Source: Hyperoplus lanceolatus
Lineage: Eukaryota; Chordata; Actinopteri; Uranoscopiformes; Ammodytidae
DNA length: 64,000 nt
Direction: 5' to 3'
NCBI GenBank assembly: GCA_026929865.2
Contig: CM049403.1
Location: 248,001-312,000 of the forward strand
Positions 47,050 through 58,683 of the stretch are shown here, piece after piece. The notes under the pieces were generated by a model. That model was not told where the DNA came from, did not search any database, and saw only the letters and a program-made list of their open reading frames with translations. A program made the translations under genes and the position numbers. Numbering within the stretch: the stretch's first letter is position 1; each line of letters opens with the position of its first letter.

Positions 47050-47931
47050 AAAGGACACTCATCAAAGAACTAGGCCTGGAGGGGAAGGTCACTCCCCAAC
47101 AGGTCTCCAAGAAGTGGGAGAACCTAAAAAAAAATATAAGGTAATGATATGGACCTGTGTAAACTGAAATAAAGTTTAATTTAAATTGATGTATGTCATC
47201 CCCTCTTCCACCACAACCTATGTGTTATTCTTTTCATTTGTATGGTAGGCCTATTATGTTATACACTGTTTTCTCCATTAGAAGTTATTTTTGGATTGTA
47301 GTATTCATCTAGTATTCAAACCTTGCCATACGAATTGATTTGTTTGTGTTTCTGTGTCTTGCAGGAGCTGAAAACACCCAAAACGGGATCAGGGACAGAC
47401 GGGGGGGAGACGACTGCTGCAACCTGGCAGTATTTTGTTGAGATGGACGAGGTGTTAGGTGCCAGGCCTTCCATCCGGCCGCCCATGATCATTGCCTCCT
47501 GTAATGACCCAATAACACTCCTTATGGTAAGGTTTGAATACTAGCTAAAATCATATTTAACAAATTGTAATTGAGAAACCAGTCTATTATTAAATTTTTC
47601 CCGACAGAAATATATATTTTCAGAATAGAATTGTATGTAACACATTGCTATGTAATGGCTGCCTTATAATTCCATCTAATTTATTTTTACTTTCAGGAGA
47701 TGGTTGAGCCAGTAGAGTCGCCGTCCCCCTCTTCCTCCTCTCCTGTGCCATCTGCCTGCGCCGACTTCCACGGCCACATCTTCCCCAACCCCAAAAAGAA
47801 AAAAAAATAACAACCGAATTTTAGAGTTCCTTATAGCAGAAAGTTCTAAGGAACAAAAGCGCCATGAGGCTACCGAGGCGAAGACGGAGCGTTTTTTAAT
47901 GCTATTTGAAAAATTAATTGATAAATTATAA
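47050..47931 (+). pseudogene. Harbinger Myb/SANT-like accessory protein, 5'-truncated
   Basis: Three exons are visible. The first ends at 47140 with the Myb/SANT helix TPQQVSKKWENLKKKYK and a GTAATG donor. The second is 47365-47526 (tcttgcag acceptor; TAATWQYFVEMDEVLG; GTAAGG donor). The third starts at 47697 after ttttactttcag. The third frame stops at 47808 after a lysine run. One base fewer in that A-run would continue it through EFLIAESSKEQKRHEA to a stop at 47931, so an A-run slippage is likely. The protein normally recruits the transposase to DNA and the nucleus. The first exon(s) are missing. Confidence 0.75.
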
Positions 47932-48160
47932 ACTGCACTTTGTGAATATTTATTTATTTATTTATTTATTGATTGATTGATTGTCACTTTTTTCATGTAA
48001 ATAGTTTCTTGAATGTTTTTAGTGTAATTTATTAATGTTTTGTCATGATTTATAAAAATGTATTGTTTACAACAGATTGTTATCATTGATACCTTATTCA
48101 CTAATGTAGCTAGTAGTTACATTCCTAAGATAAACAGAACAAAATTCTGGAGACAAGATA

Positions 48161-48640
48161 TTAGTTTGAAAAGATTTGTATTACAAGATAATACAAGTAT
48201 TCATCTGTGAGAAGCCATCGTCTGTGCGATTAAGGAAGTTTGTGTAAACATAACAAACAAACTGTACTGCAAAATATTAGTTTGAAAAGCTTTACATTAT
48301 AAAAATAAAACATATTGATGTTCGAAAACCATACACATCTGGCAAAATAAATCAAAAATTTTCAAAACTATGCAGAGCACCTATGCAAAATTTTAGTTTG
48401 AAAAGATTTATATTACAAAAATAGAACTGATTTGAATTACATAAAATATACAAATATTAAGGCTGAAAAACATTTACAGGTCTGGCGAATAAATCAAAAG
48501 GTTCCAAACTGTAGAGTACCTCTTCAAAATATTAGTTTGAAAAGATTTATATTACAAAAAATAGAACTGATTTGAATCACATAAAATATACAAATATTGG
48601 GCTGAAAAACATTTACAAGTCTGGCAAATAAATCAAAAAG
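48161..48640 (+). repeat. Four-copy minisatellite between the Harbinger genes
   Basis: The phrase TTAGTTTGAAAAG recurs at 48161, 48277, 48393 and 48532 (spacings 116, 116 and 139 bp). It is followed by TTTATATTACAAAA and CATTTACA(G/A)GTCTGGC. The last two copies are the most alike. Confidence 0.85.
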
Positions 48641-48701
48641 CTTCCAAACTGTATAAACATAAACAACAACTATTTACAGAACAACAAGCAAACTTTCTCT
48701 G

Positions 48702-49709
48702 TCAAACAAAGCTGTTGACCAAGGCCGCCAGTCTGTCCCTAGAGGCATTGCCGGACCTTTCCTCACCCGCTAGGGGCTCGCGGGGACCTTGGGGGTCGAG
48801 GATGTCCAGAGCCACGTCTTCATCCGGCTCCAGCATGTCTCCGTGGTCGAGACAGATATTGTGCAAGAAAGCACAGGTGGCAATCACGAGAGGGGAGAAG
48901 GTCGGCTGACTTCCAGAGCCTTGAAGAGTGTGGACCTCCACCTTGTCTTCATCATGCCAAACGCCCTTTCAATTATGCTGCGCCCCCTGGCATGGTGCAG
49001 GTTGAAGCGCCCCTGTACATGCCCAATAACGGGCCTTATAGGGTGTTATAAGGCAGACAGGTGTGTCCAAACACGGATAGCCACCATCACCCAGGAGGAC
49101 ATAACCTGGTGGGGGATACTGGCATGATTTAAAAAAGGAACTGTTTTTCATGATTCTGGTGTCGTGAACTGATCCAGGGTAACCTACAAAAATATCAAAA
49201 AATCTACCATTGGAATCACAAATTGCCTGCATATTGGTTGAAAAAAAACCTTTATAATTTAAAAAATCGATCCGGTGCAGTGTGGGGGGTTTGATTCTGA
49301 TGTGACAGCCATCAATTGCTCCAACAACATTAGCAAAGGCAGGGCTTCCTGAGAGCTGCACAAAGCCCTGTCCAACATCATGGAGCTCTCCTGCTTGAGG
49401 AAAAGCTATGGCACGCTTCAGGTTGCGGTAGATCTTCCTTGCCACTATGTGGACGATCCGGTGCACGGTGGAGCGTGGCACACTGAATACACAAGACACC
49501 ACTCTATAGGACAGCCCATGAGCCAACCAGTAGAGGTAGATGAGGACCTCCAGCTGCTGGCCCCAGCCATGGTCCTGGTCTCTCTGAAGCAGCCTCTGCA
49601 GCCCGTGGATAGCTATCCTTGTTAGACGGAAGTCCTGTTTCAGCTCAGCCTCAGGGTTGAACCACAACCGCAAGATTGGCACGTTGTGGTTCAACCTACA
49701 GTATGCCAT
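48702..49709 (-). pseudogene. Harbinger (HARBI1-like) DDE transposase with two frameshifts
   Basis: The frame from Met 49709 shows a helix-turn-helix region (VVSCVFSVPRSTVHRIV). The nuclease follows: VVGAIDGCHIRI (first Asp), PGSVHDTRIMKNS and LLGDGGYPC (second Asp). A frameshift near 49050 moves the third block, RSIIERAFGMMKTRW (catalytic Glu), into another frame. A second shift near 48900 leads to the C-terminus VIATCAFLHNICL. The catalytic D-D-E residues all survive at DNA level. This nuclease cuts and integrates Harbinger elements. Vertebrates also carry a domesticated HARBI1, but the transposon context and frameshifts argue against that here. Confidence 0.88.
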
Positions 49710-50664
49710 AGGTTCACCATTCTGTAAAAAGAAACAAGTTGACCTTTACTATATGAAAATGTGTAAATGTGGCATTTCCTCTGGAAAAAATAAATGTTCA
49801 GTGTCTCGTTTTACTATTTATAGACATATGTTTGAGTAGAATGAACATTATGGTTTTATAATGTAAACTACTGACAACATTTATACTAAATTCCAATACA
49901 TTTGTTGTCATTAAGATCATTTTCAATAAGTTATGTAGAGATGAAGATTTAAGAAAAATCCAGGCTGGTCTCTTAATTTTTTCCGGAGCTGTATATATTA
50001 TTGTAGGGACCGCCCCTTTCCTACAATGCCTAGAGCTGGTTTTGTTATTTTGTCGTTCAGACCGTGAGTGAGGGGTCTGGCTCATTTCAATAAACTACTA
50101 CAGTAACGGACTCGATATGTCAAAAGTTAAAACGCAATATATCTATTTTAATACAAGCCAAATCAACACAAGACAAACGTCCACATTTTGACATTTGTTG
50201 GAAAGCTAAACGCTAATGATACAAGTTGAATGCTAAAACATAATAAAAGGATCGAACTTACCGCAAATCGGTCCACCATCACAGCAATACGGTGGACGCT
50301 TCTTCTTCTCCTAATACCCCTCAGTTTGGAGGAAAGTAGATGCGAAAAAATGAACATTGCCCAAGAAATAGCTACAACGGTGGCGGAAGACGGCATTGTT
50401 ACGAGTTCGAAAAACTTTTAATACGTTAAAAGCGGTTTAAAACAGTTGGATCGCCGGTATAAACCATGGTATAAACACGTCGCGCTGCTTACGTAGTACT
50501 CACGTAGTAAAGCAACCGGAAATTATTGATGACGTATCGAGGGCGAAGGGGTGTCCCATTTCATAGGGGTAGATTTTCCTCCCTACCCCTCCACACTCCG
50601 TTTGGAGGGCCAAGGGGTAGGGCCAAGGGGTAGGGGTAGGGGTGAAAATGAGAAATGGGATTGG

Positions 50665-52131
50665 CCCTAAATTTCAACTTTGTTCAAATGTGCTGTAACT
50701 TTTGTTCCAAATGTATTTTCAAGAGTATTACATGTATTTTGCCAAGCAGAACACAGCATGCTACAGTAGTTATATAGTATTTGCATTGAAATATTAAGCA
50801 AATTTTATCATCAGCTTTCATTGAAATTTTATTGCTTCTTTCTGCAGCTCACTGAAATAAGGCTAAATTTCAACTTTGTTCAAATGTGCTGTAACTTTTG
50901 TTCCAAAGGGCTTTCAAGAGTATTTCATGGCTTGCCAAGCAGAACACAGCATGCTACAGTAGTTATATATAGTATTTGCATTGAAATAGTAAGCAAATTT
51001 TATCATCAGACCTTCAGTGAAGTTTTATTGCTTCTTTCGCACGTCTCACTGAAATAAGGCTAAATTTCAACTTTGTTCAAAAAGGTAGCTTTTGTTCCAA
51101 AGGGCTTTCAAGAGTATTTCATGGCTTGCCAAGCAGAACACAGCATGCTACAGTATATAGTATTTGCATTGAAATATTAAGCAAATTTTATCATCAGCCT
51201 TCAGTGAGTTTTGCTGCTTCTTTCTGCAGCTCTCACTGAAATAAGGCTAAATTTCAACTTGTTCAAATGTGCTGTAACTTCTGTTCCAAATGGTCTCAAG
51301 AGTCTTTCATGGCTTGCAAGCAGAACTCAGCATGCTACAGTAGTTATATATAGTATTTGCATTGAAATATTAAGCAAATTTTATCATCAGCTTTCAGTGA
51401 AGTTTTACTGTTTCTTTCTGTAGCTCTCACTGAAATAAGGCTAATTTTAAATTTTGTTCAAATGTGCTGTAACTTTTGTTCTAAATGGCTTTCAAGAGTC
51501 TTTCATGGCTTGCCAAGCAGAACTTAGCATGCTACAGTAGTTATATATAGTATTTGCATTGAAATATTAAGCAAATTTTATCATCAGCTTTCAGTGAAGT
51601 TTTATTGCTTCTTTCTGCAGCTCTCACTGAAATAAGGCTAAATTTCAACTTTGTTCAAAAGTGCTGTAACTTTTGTTCTAAATGGCTTTCAAGAGTCTTT
51701 CATGGCTTGCCAAGCAGAACTCAGCATGCTACAGTAGTTATATATAGTATTTGCATTGAAATATTAAGCAAATTTTATCATCAGCTTTCAGTGAAGTTTT
51801 ATTGCTTCTTTCTGCAGCTCTCACTGAAATAAGGCTAAATTTAAACTTTGTTCAAATGTGCTGTAACTTTTGTTCTAAATGGCTTTCAAGAGTCTTTCAT
51901 GACTTGCCTAGCAGAACTCAGCATGCTACAGTAGTTATATATAGTATTTGCATTGAAATATTAAGCAAATTTTATCATCAGCTTTCAGTGAAGTTTTATT
52001 GCTTCTTTCTGCAGCTCTTACTGAAATAAGGCTAAATTTCAACTTTGTTCAAATGTGCTGTAACTTTTGTTCTAAATGGCTTTCAAGAGTCTTTCATGGC
52101 TTGCCAAGCAGAACTCAGCATGCTACAGTGG
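50665..52131 (+). repeat. 197-bp satellite array, segment 2 (plus orientation)
   Basis: About 7.4 units of the same satellite. Units from 51400 on are very regular (repeat points 51605, 51802 and 51999). They carry the variant AACTCAGCATGC rather than AACACAGCATGC. The array begins mid-unit after the Harbinger end and ends in CATGCTACAGTGG at the hAT insertion. Confidence 0.95.
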
Positions 52132-52883
52132 CAGGGCTGTACAGTGCGACAGTTTTGATCGCATTTGCTACTGAAATTGATCATGTGCGATGATGAATAC
52201 AAGTCCATTAGCACTCGTGCGACAGGCTGCTAATGAGGAGAGGCTGTCTTTGAAACACAGAGGAGAGATGCACAACACTGCTTAGAGTGCTCTACATTAA
52301 CACTCTCCAAATGGGGGTAAATGTAGACTTAGAACCTAAAATCCTCATTCACCACTTTGTGTACACAACAGATTTTATGTTTACCGTTAGATTTTTGGCT
52401 GCTTCCACTGGTGACATTTATTTCTCAACACTCATTCTTCTCAACATTCATTCTTCCGGCATTCATTCCTTCCTTCATCACAAAGATCTGAATTTGTATA
52501 GCGCTTGTTCAATTTCAATTTCTTAGGGTGCCTTCACACCACTAGCTCTCTTGGGTGGAGCAAACCCAACTCAAATCCTTAAGGGTGGATTAAAAACCCG
52601 CTTTTTCTACCTTACCAGGGCGGAGAGACCCTCCTTCTTAAGGGCGAAGGAACCCTTTTTCTCTTTAGGGCGGAAAAAACCCCTGTCTCACCGTATATCT
52701 GTGTGTCTGGCTCGGTCTGGATCCCGTCAATCGTCGCCCGAAGAGAAGGGGGTGAGGACTGCTAAAACACCGGCTGGGGATGAATTCACGGCCCCAGTCT
52801 TTCCTCAAGAGTCGCTGGACCCTGGCTGTCGACAGACTTCGGTGCGTCCTTTCCTTCCTCTCCTCGGTCGGTGATATATTGGG

Positions 52884-52901
52884 ATCCGGCTCGAAGGACC
52901 A
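52884..52901 (-). promoter_or_regulatory. Second primer-binding site, identical to the first
   Basis: Follows the left LTR at the same 3-nt distance. A primer-binding site after a presumed 3' LTR shows that the block LTR-PBS-leader is duplicated. Confidence 0.8.
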
Positions 52902-52904
52902 AAA

Positions 52905-53324
52905 TGTTAGGTTTATTATACCTTGCGTGTAAGACAAGAAACCCAGGTGCTAGTTCAACCAGACAAATGAGACACAGACACAATGATACACAGAGAGAGT
53001 CAGCTCAGTTTCTGCAAACTGGGGAGAGGTAAGCTGCTCAGAATCAACTCCGCCGTTCCCCTCTCAAAGTCTGCCTTTTATTCCCATTGAATGTCGGTTA
53101 CAACCTTGTGTGTGCGTATCTACTAATGATTAATGATACTGGGAACTTCTTGTTTATCAGCATTCCATGCCTGTTCTGGGAACCGACCGCCTCGGTCAGC
53201 CAGGTCATGGGACTCTTTGGAAAGTACATATTACACAACAATATGTGGTTAATTACGGAGTATAAACAACAAGTGGTTAGATAAGAGCATATGATTACAC
53301 AATGAACACATTTTAAACCTTACA
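52905..53324 (-). repeat. LTR of the retroviral-type element, left copy
   Basis: 420 bp, same organisation as the right copy (TGTAAGG...CCTAACA) and only a few substitutions different, implying recent insertion or gene conversion. Preceded by an A/G-rich polypurine tract on the minus strand. Confidence 0.85.
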
Positions 53325-53859
53325 TTTCCCTCCTTTTTTTCATTTATAAGCATATTACAACATTTAGCAGTTTCAAGGGCATTGGACATAGATAATAATC
53401 CGTCTTTATTCATTTCAGTGATTGTTCCATTCTCTAGGAGGCGGGTCTTCATGAGATCACACAGTCTGACTGTCGGTCAGTGCGTGAATCAGCTGATATT
53501 GGTATGTTAATGCAGACGTAACAATCCCTTTCTGTGGCGTTGGCTAATATTAAGGCATATTTGTACCAGGCATTTGGGTCCATGTCCCATGCAAAGAGTT
53601 TCCTCAGTGCAGCTCCTCCCCCCATCTAATTGTAGTGGATCAGTTGTTTTCTTCACCGGGTTGAGACATGTTTACCCACTATAAGGATAAATCCCTTTGT
53701 AGCGGACTTCCACCACTACGTCGGAGGGGAGAGGCAGCACCTTTTTTTCAGTGTCTTTCGTGTTTCCACGTATCTCGTTCTGCAATCTTTATGGCTGTGG
53801 GCGTAATCAGGAGTTTTCATGACTCCTGCGGAAGCGTCAGCTGTTGTTGGGAATGTTCA

Positions 53860-54050
53860 CGTCTCCCTGAAGTGCGTGTCTTGGATCCAGATATTTCTTT
53901 GGCTTTGGCTGCAGTTGGACGATTTGTCAGTCGGACTTGACAGGGCCTTTCCCAGCCTGGAATAGTCCCAGAGTTTCCTTTTTCCTGACCACAAACAGAA
54001 TCCAGTCACCCAGGAAAAGCGTCAGCTGAACCGCTCCTCTCTGGCATCCT
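53860..54050 (-). pseudogene. Possible integrase C-terminal relic of the LTR element
   Basis: In degraded minus-strand frames, GDWI- and GP-containing phrases followed by LTNRPTAAK-like residues recall the C-terminal domain of retroviral integrases. Stops and shifts abound. The assignment is weak and rests partly on position upstream of the polypurine tract. Confidence 0.35.
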
Positions 54051-55952
54051 GAAACAGAAATGAAAAGAGCAGTATCATGTTTTCCAACACCTTGCCCTAC
54101 ATTTTGCTAGGGTGTTTACTCTTATCTCCTCGGACATTGTTTTTAGCACTAATTTAGACAAAAAACAGTAACAGCTATCCTCATATCATCCCACCACTCA
54201 TTTCTTTGCTCTAAGCCATACTGACGCATGGCAATGTAAATTATGGATAGGATTGATTTCATTCTTGAGTTTCACATGGTTGTCTGTGTCAGGTAGCCCA
54301 AATAAAAATGTTTATCACTGAGGCATCTGCCCCTTCCCCTGTCTCCATGTACATAAAGCACACGCAGGGCTCTCTCTTCCTCTTTGCACAGAGACTGAGT
54401 CTCATTCACACACATTCCTTCAGACAGGCTCTCTCTCCCTCCAAACATGCATTTCATTCATCACATGTTCTGACGTCATCAATCAAATATACATGCTCTA
54501 CAAAAGTTCAAAGTTGTATGTATGGAATACATTCGTTATCATATCAATCTTCCCTGCTCTTGAGCAATGGCACGCCTATTGCTCAATATAACCACTATTT
54601 TATATATATATAAGGTTGCGTGGTAGCAATATATATATATATATTTTAATTAATGCAACAATTTTATATCATCTCCTAGAATTGCTTGGTCTATAGGTAG
54701 TCATAGCCTTCACTGTTACATGTAGGACATACTCTCCCGGTCACATAGATGTGACTACTGAAGCAATCGGACCTTCACAAGGGGAGTTTTATAAAATAAA
54801 ACTACTATTCCACTTCATTAGACAGTTTGGAGAGACAAAGTTGAAATGGGGAAACACTTTGCCTTTTGAAAACCAATTTCACTCATAAAAAATAAAAACC
54901 CAATAATAATGTCATTCAATAATCAATTCATCTTGACATTGCTAAATATACAACATAATTACCATCAGAGTAAAATAATTCATCATTGTTCATGCAATAG
55001 TTCCAAGTCGATACAATTACTATTTAATTATTATTATTTATTTATTTTTTATTTATCCATGTCCTTCGACTTATTCATAATTTCACCAAAAAAAACTAAA
55101 TTGTTTTATCCAAACCTCTATATATATTCAACTGTTCAACCACCTTTCTACTAAAAAAAAAAACATTCTTCAACCCTTCATACTCAGCTATCCCGTTTAG
55201 CATAAGCTGTTTCAGCATTCACACGCATTTTCAGCAGGAAATGCAATTTCTCAAACCCATATTCTTTCTGCCATTTGTTACGGTATCTGGTGCTCCCGGG
55301 CCATCGATTCATCATATACATGAGCTCGGGAGTCTTACTCTTTCCGTTCTCCGTTTTGCCACTTATTTCTATGTGTTTTTACTCAACTAGGTGTTCTTCA
55401 GAACCTAAAATCCTCATTCACCACTTTGTGTACACAACAGATTTTATGTTTACCGTTAGATTTTTGGCTGCTTCCACTGGTGACATTTATTTCTCAACAC
55501 TCATTCTTCTCAACATTCATTCTTCCGGCATTCATTCATTCCTTCATCACACAGATCTGAATTTGTATAGCGCTTGTTCAATTTCAATTTCTTTGGGTGC
55601 CTTCACACGACTAGCTCTCTTGGGTGGAGCAAACCCAACTCAAATCCTTAAGGGTGGATTAAAAACCCGCTTTTTCTACCTTACCAGGGCGGAGAGACCC
55701 TCCTTCTTAAGGGCGAAGGAACCCTTTTTCTCTTTAGGGCGGAAAAAACCCCTGTCTCACCGTATATCTGTGTGTCTGGCTCGGTCTGGATCCCGTCAAT
55801 CGTCGCCCGAAGAGAAGGGGGTGAGGACTGCTAAAACACCGGCTGGGGATGAATTCACGGCCCCAGTCTTTCCTCAAGAGTCGCTGGACCCTGGCTGTCG
55901 ACAGACTTCGGTGCGTCCTTTCCTTCCTCTCCTCGGTCGGTGATATATTGGG

Positions 55953-55970
55953 ATCCGGCTCGAAGGACCA
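55953..55970 (-). promoter_or_regulatory. Primer-binding site, complementary to tRNA-Tyr 3' end
   Basis: TGGTCCTTCGAGCCGGAT on the minus strand lies 3 nt past the LTR. It complements a tRNA 3' end reading ATCCGGCTCGAAGGACCA, which matches vertebrate tRNA-Tyr as I recall it. An identical site occurs at 52884-52901. Confidence 0.75.
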
Positions 55971-55973
55971 AAA

Positions 55974-56395
55974 TGTTAGGTTTATTATACCTTGCGTGTA
56001 AGACAAGAAACCCAGGTGCTAGTTCAACCAGACAAATGAGACACAGACACAATTATACACAGAGACAGTCAGCTCAGTTTCTGCAAACTGGGGAGAGGTA
56101 AGCTGCTCAGAATCAACTCCGCCGTTCCCCTCTCAAAGTCTGCCTTTTATTCCCATTGAATGTTGGTTACAACCTTGTGTGTGTGCCTATCTACTAATGA
56201 TTAATGATACTGGGAACTTCTTGTTTATCAGCATTCCATGCCTGTTCTGGGAACCGACCGCCTCGGTCAGCCAGGTCATGGGACTCTTTGGAAAGTACAT
56301 ATTACACAACAACATGTGGTTAATTACGGAGTATAAACAACAAGTGGTTCGATAAGAGCATATGATTACACAATGAAAACATTTTAAACCTTACA
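55974..56395 (-). repeat. LTR of the retroviral-type element, right copy
   Basis: On the minus strand it starts TGTAAGG and ends CCTAACA, 422 bp. It contains a TATA-like GGGAATAAAAGGC and a polyadenylation signal (GGTATAATAAACC) near the R region. Immediately downstream, after TTT, is the primer-binding site. Confidence 0.85.
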
Positions 56396-57178
56396 GGCAA
56401 GTAAGTTATTGAGTCCACCCTCCACTTTGGCTGGTGAACGATAGGCCTATGTGTCCTCGGGATCTGTGCTCGTGCAGCGATTCTAGGTATAAAAACTTCA
56501 CCAAACGGTAATAACCGGAAGGAGACGGCACATTACCGCAGTTAAGTTAGCGCGTGTACAAACAGAACATTTCCTGTGCGCCTTCACATTAAAAGCCTGT
56601 TACTAGCCAAACGTGAGTTGACTTTTATTTTGAAGTCGGTAAGAACAGGAAGTTAGCGTTTTTTCTAGCTTGAAAGGCAACTCCTTCAGCTGCAGCGAGC
56701 AGTCAACAGTAGCCTAGTCTATTTAAACAGTTTTAAATAAGCCACTGAAAAGCTACTCCCAACACATTCACAACAACCTATTTAATTTATCCTAAATTGT
56801 ACCAATATGTATACTTATTTATTTAATAGGCTATGTTTAATGTTTTAAAGTTTGGTTTTAATTAATAGAAGGACATTATAATTCTGAATCAGCAAAAAAT
56901 TGCAATTGGCAGGTTAGATTATTTTGTCTAAATTGCAATCAGTGCACCCCTATTCATTCTTCTATAATTATTACTGCACACACTAGGATATAATATTAAT
57001 TGAGAGTCTCAAATTAGACAAAGATAACATGCAAGGTAATTAGAGCGAAATGCAAGGGTTAAGGTTATGCAAGTTTTCAATCATACTTTGTGTGCTACCA
57101 AATTTATTTTTGTGCTACTGAATTTTTTTGCTTGCTAGCACCAGTGCTACCACCTAAAAAAATAAGCGTAGAGCCCTG

Positions 57179-57776
57179 TACAGTAGTTATATATAGTATT
57201 TGCATTGAAATATTAAGCAAATTTTATCATCAGCTTTCAGTGAAGTTTTATTGTTTCTTTCTGCAGCTCTCACTGAAATAAGGCTAAATTTCAACTTTGT
57301 TCAAATGTGCTGTAACTTTTGTTCTAAATGGCTTTCAAGAGTCTTTCATGGCTTGCCAAGCAGAACTCAGCATGCTACAGTAGTTATATATAGTATTTGC
57401 ATTGAAATATTAAGCAAATTTTATCATCAGCTTTCAGTGAAGTTTTATTGCTTCTTTCTGCAGCTCTCACTGAAATAAGGCTAAATTTCAACTTTGTTCA
57501 AATGTGCTGTAACTTTTGTTCTAAATGGCTTTCAAGAGTCTTTCATGGCTTGCCAAGCAGAACTCAGCATGCCACAGTAGTTATATATAGTATTTGCATT
57601 GAAATATTAAGCACATTTTATCATCAGCTTTCAGTGAAGTTTTATTGCTTCTTTCTGCAGCTCTCACTGAAATAAGGCTAAATTTAAACTTTGTTCAAAT
57701 GTGCTGTAACTTTTGTTCTAAATGGCTTTCAAGAGTCTTTCATGGCTTGCCAAGCAGAACTCATGCTACAGTAGTT
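57179..57776 (+). repeat. 197-bp satellite array, segment 3 (plus orientation)
   Basis: Three regular units (repeat points 57251 and 57448) of the AACTCAGCATGC variant, continuing directly from segment 2 once the hAT is removed. The array ends with CATGCTACAGTAGTT at the orientation switch. Confidence 0.95.
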
Positions 57777-58049
57777 GAAAATTAGCCTTATTTCAGTGAG
57801 AGCTGCAGAAAGAAGCAATAAAACTTCACTGAAAGCTAATGATAAAATTTGCTTAATATTTCAATGCAAATACTATATGTAACTACTGTAGCATGCTTAG
57901 TTCTGCATGGCAAGCCATGAACGACTCTTGAAAACCATTTGGAACAAAAGTTACAGCACATTTGAACAGAGTTGAAAATTAGCCTTATTTCAGTGAGAGC
58001 TGCACAAAGAAGCAATACAATTTCAATGAAAGCTGATGATGAAATTTAC
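57777..58049 (-). repeat. 197-bp satellite array, segment 4 (inverted)
   Basis: About 1.4 units in opposite orientation, starting GAAAATTAGCCTTATTTCAG. The first unit still carries ACTACTGTAGCATGC, the plus-array variant, whereas later inverted units carry ACTAGTTTGGCATGCTGAG. Ends at a TTAA. Confidence 0.95.
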
Positions 58050-58053
58050 TTAA

Positions 58054-58679
58054 AGAGGACCTATGATGCTTTTTGACTTTTATGACCTATAAACGTTGTT
58101 ATGATGATTCATAGTCATGCTTAACCATACTAAATTATCAAATAATGACTTACATGCATTTCGACATATTCCCTGCTGACCATCTGGGGTGTCTGTGCAG
58201 AGCACTAAACACTATTCTAGCCAGTCGAGAAGTCACGCTTCAATCAGCGGTCTACCCTTTCATAATTTGTGACGTCGCATAAAACTTTGTGACGTCTCCA
58301 CGCGGATGTTTCCATGTATGGTAATGCTGTCACTTCCCTGTTCGCAGGCTGTGCCTCGCTCGCCTCTTATAGGTCCATGCTCAGCGCTTCCCGCCCACTT
58401 GAAAGTGTTCCGGAAGGAAGGTAACCAATCACAACAGAGTGGGGTTTGCAGGAGGGGGGGGGGGGAGGGGAGCGGAGATGAGGTCCTCTAAGAGGGGGGC
58501 AAGGCACACACTATACATACTCAAGTGTTGACAGGATGTGCTGGCTCGCCAAAATAAGGAAAGACGCTCCAACAAAATCTACATCAGTTTTGATCTGATT
58601 CGTGACAGGTAGCCTTAGTTGCTCTATAGCAGTGTAAAACAAGAAATTAAGACCAGAAAAGTAGCATAATAGGGTCCTC
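58054..58679. mobile_element. TTAA-flanked MITE (piggyBac- or Kolobok-like)
   Basis: Inverted ends AGAGGACCTATGATGC (58054) and GCATAATAGGGTCCTC (to 58679) are flanked by TTAA at 58050-58053 and 58680-58683, inside a satellite unit. 626 bp, non-coding, with a poly-G run near 58455. A TTAA target is typical of piggyBac and Kolobok elements; which one cannot be decided here. Confidence 0.8.
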
Positions 58680-58683
58680 TTAA

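Larger units (their letters stand above)
47013..50664. mobile_element. PIF/Harbinger transposon with both genes, left end missing
   Basis: The right end (about 50645-50664) reads GAGAAATGGGATTGGCC(CT) and borders satellite sequence. It is preceded by (GGGGTAG)-rich subterminal repeats at 50550-50640. The Myb-like gene is on the plus strand (47050-47931) and the DDE transposase on the minus strand (48702-49709), the usual convergent Harbinger arrangement. The left terminal repeat and the first Myb exon(s) are absent at the junction with the pogo-like element. Confidence 0.85.
52331..56395 (-). mobile_element. Endogenous retrovirus-like LTR element, rearranged and deleted
   Basis: Two nearly identical direct copies (52331-53324 and 55400-56395, roughly a dozen differences seen by eye) each consist, on the minus strand, of LTR, primer-binding site and leader. 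Between them lie 2.07 kb of mostly non-coding internal sequence. A polypurine tract precedes the left LTR (53325-53345, minus strand). No intact gag, pol or env frame remains. Having leader sequence beyond the second LTR is not the structure of a simple provirus. It is described here only as a broken relic. Confidence 0.8.
52132..57178. mobile_element. hAT-family element inserted in the satellite
   Basis: Left end CAGGGCTGTACAGTGCGAC (52132) and right end AATAAGCGTAGAGCCCTG (to 57178) are inverted repeats. Flanks TACAGTGG (52124-52131) and TACAGTAG (57179-57186) are a 7/8 duplication. Removing the element restores the satellite phrase GCTACAGTAGTTATATATAG. Most of its length is the LTR element at 52331-56395. 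The remaining 52132-52330 and 56396-57178 are non-coding. Confidence 0.83.

Noticed and set aside
48702..49709. Domesticated host HARBI1 gene
   Set aside because: The copy has two frameshifts and sits in a transposon with Harbinger right end and Myb-like partner gene inside a satellite.
52551..52874. Plus-strand frame of 107 codons occurring twice (also within 55275-55943)
   Set aside because: It is antisense to the leader region of the LTR element; the repetition reflects the duplicated block.
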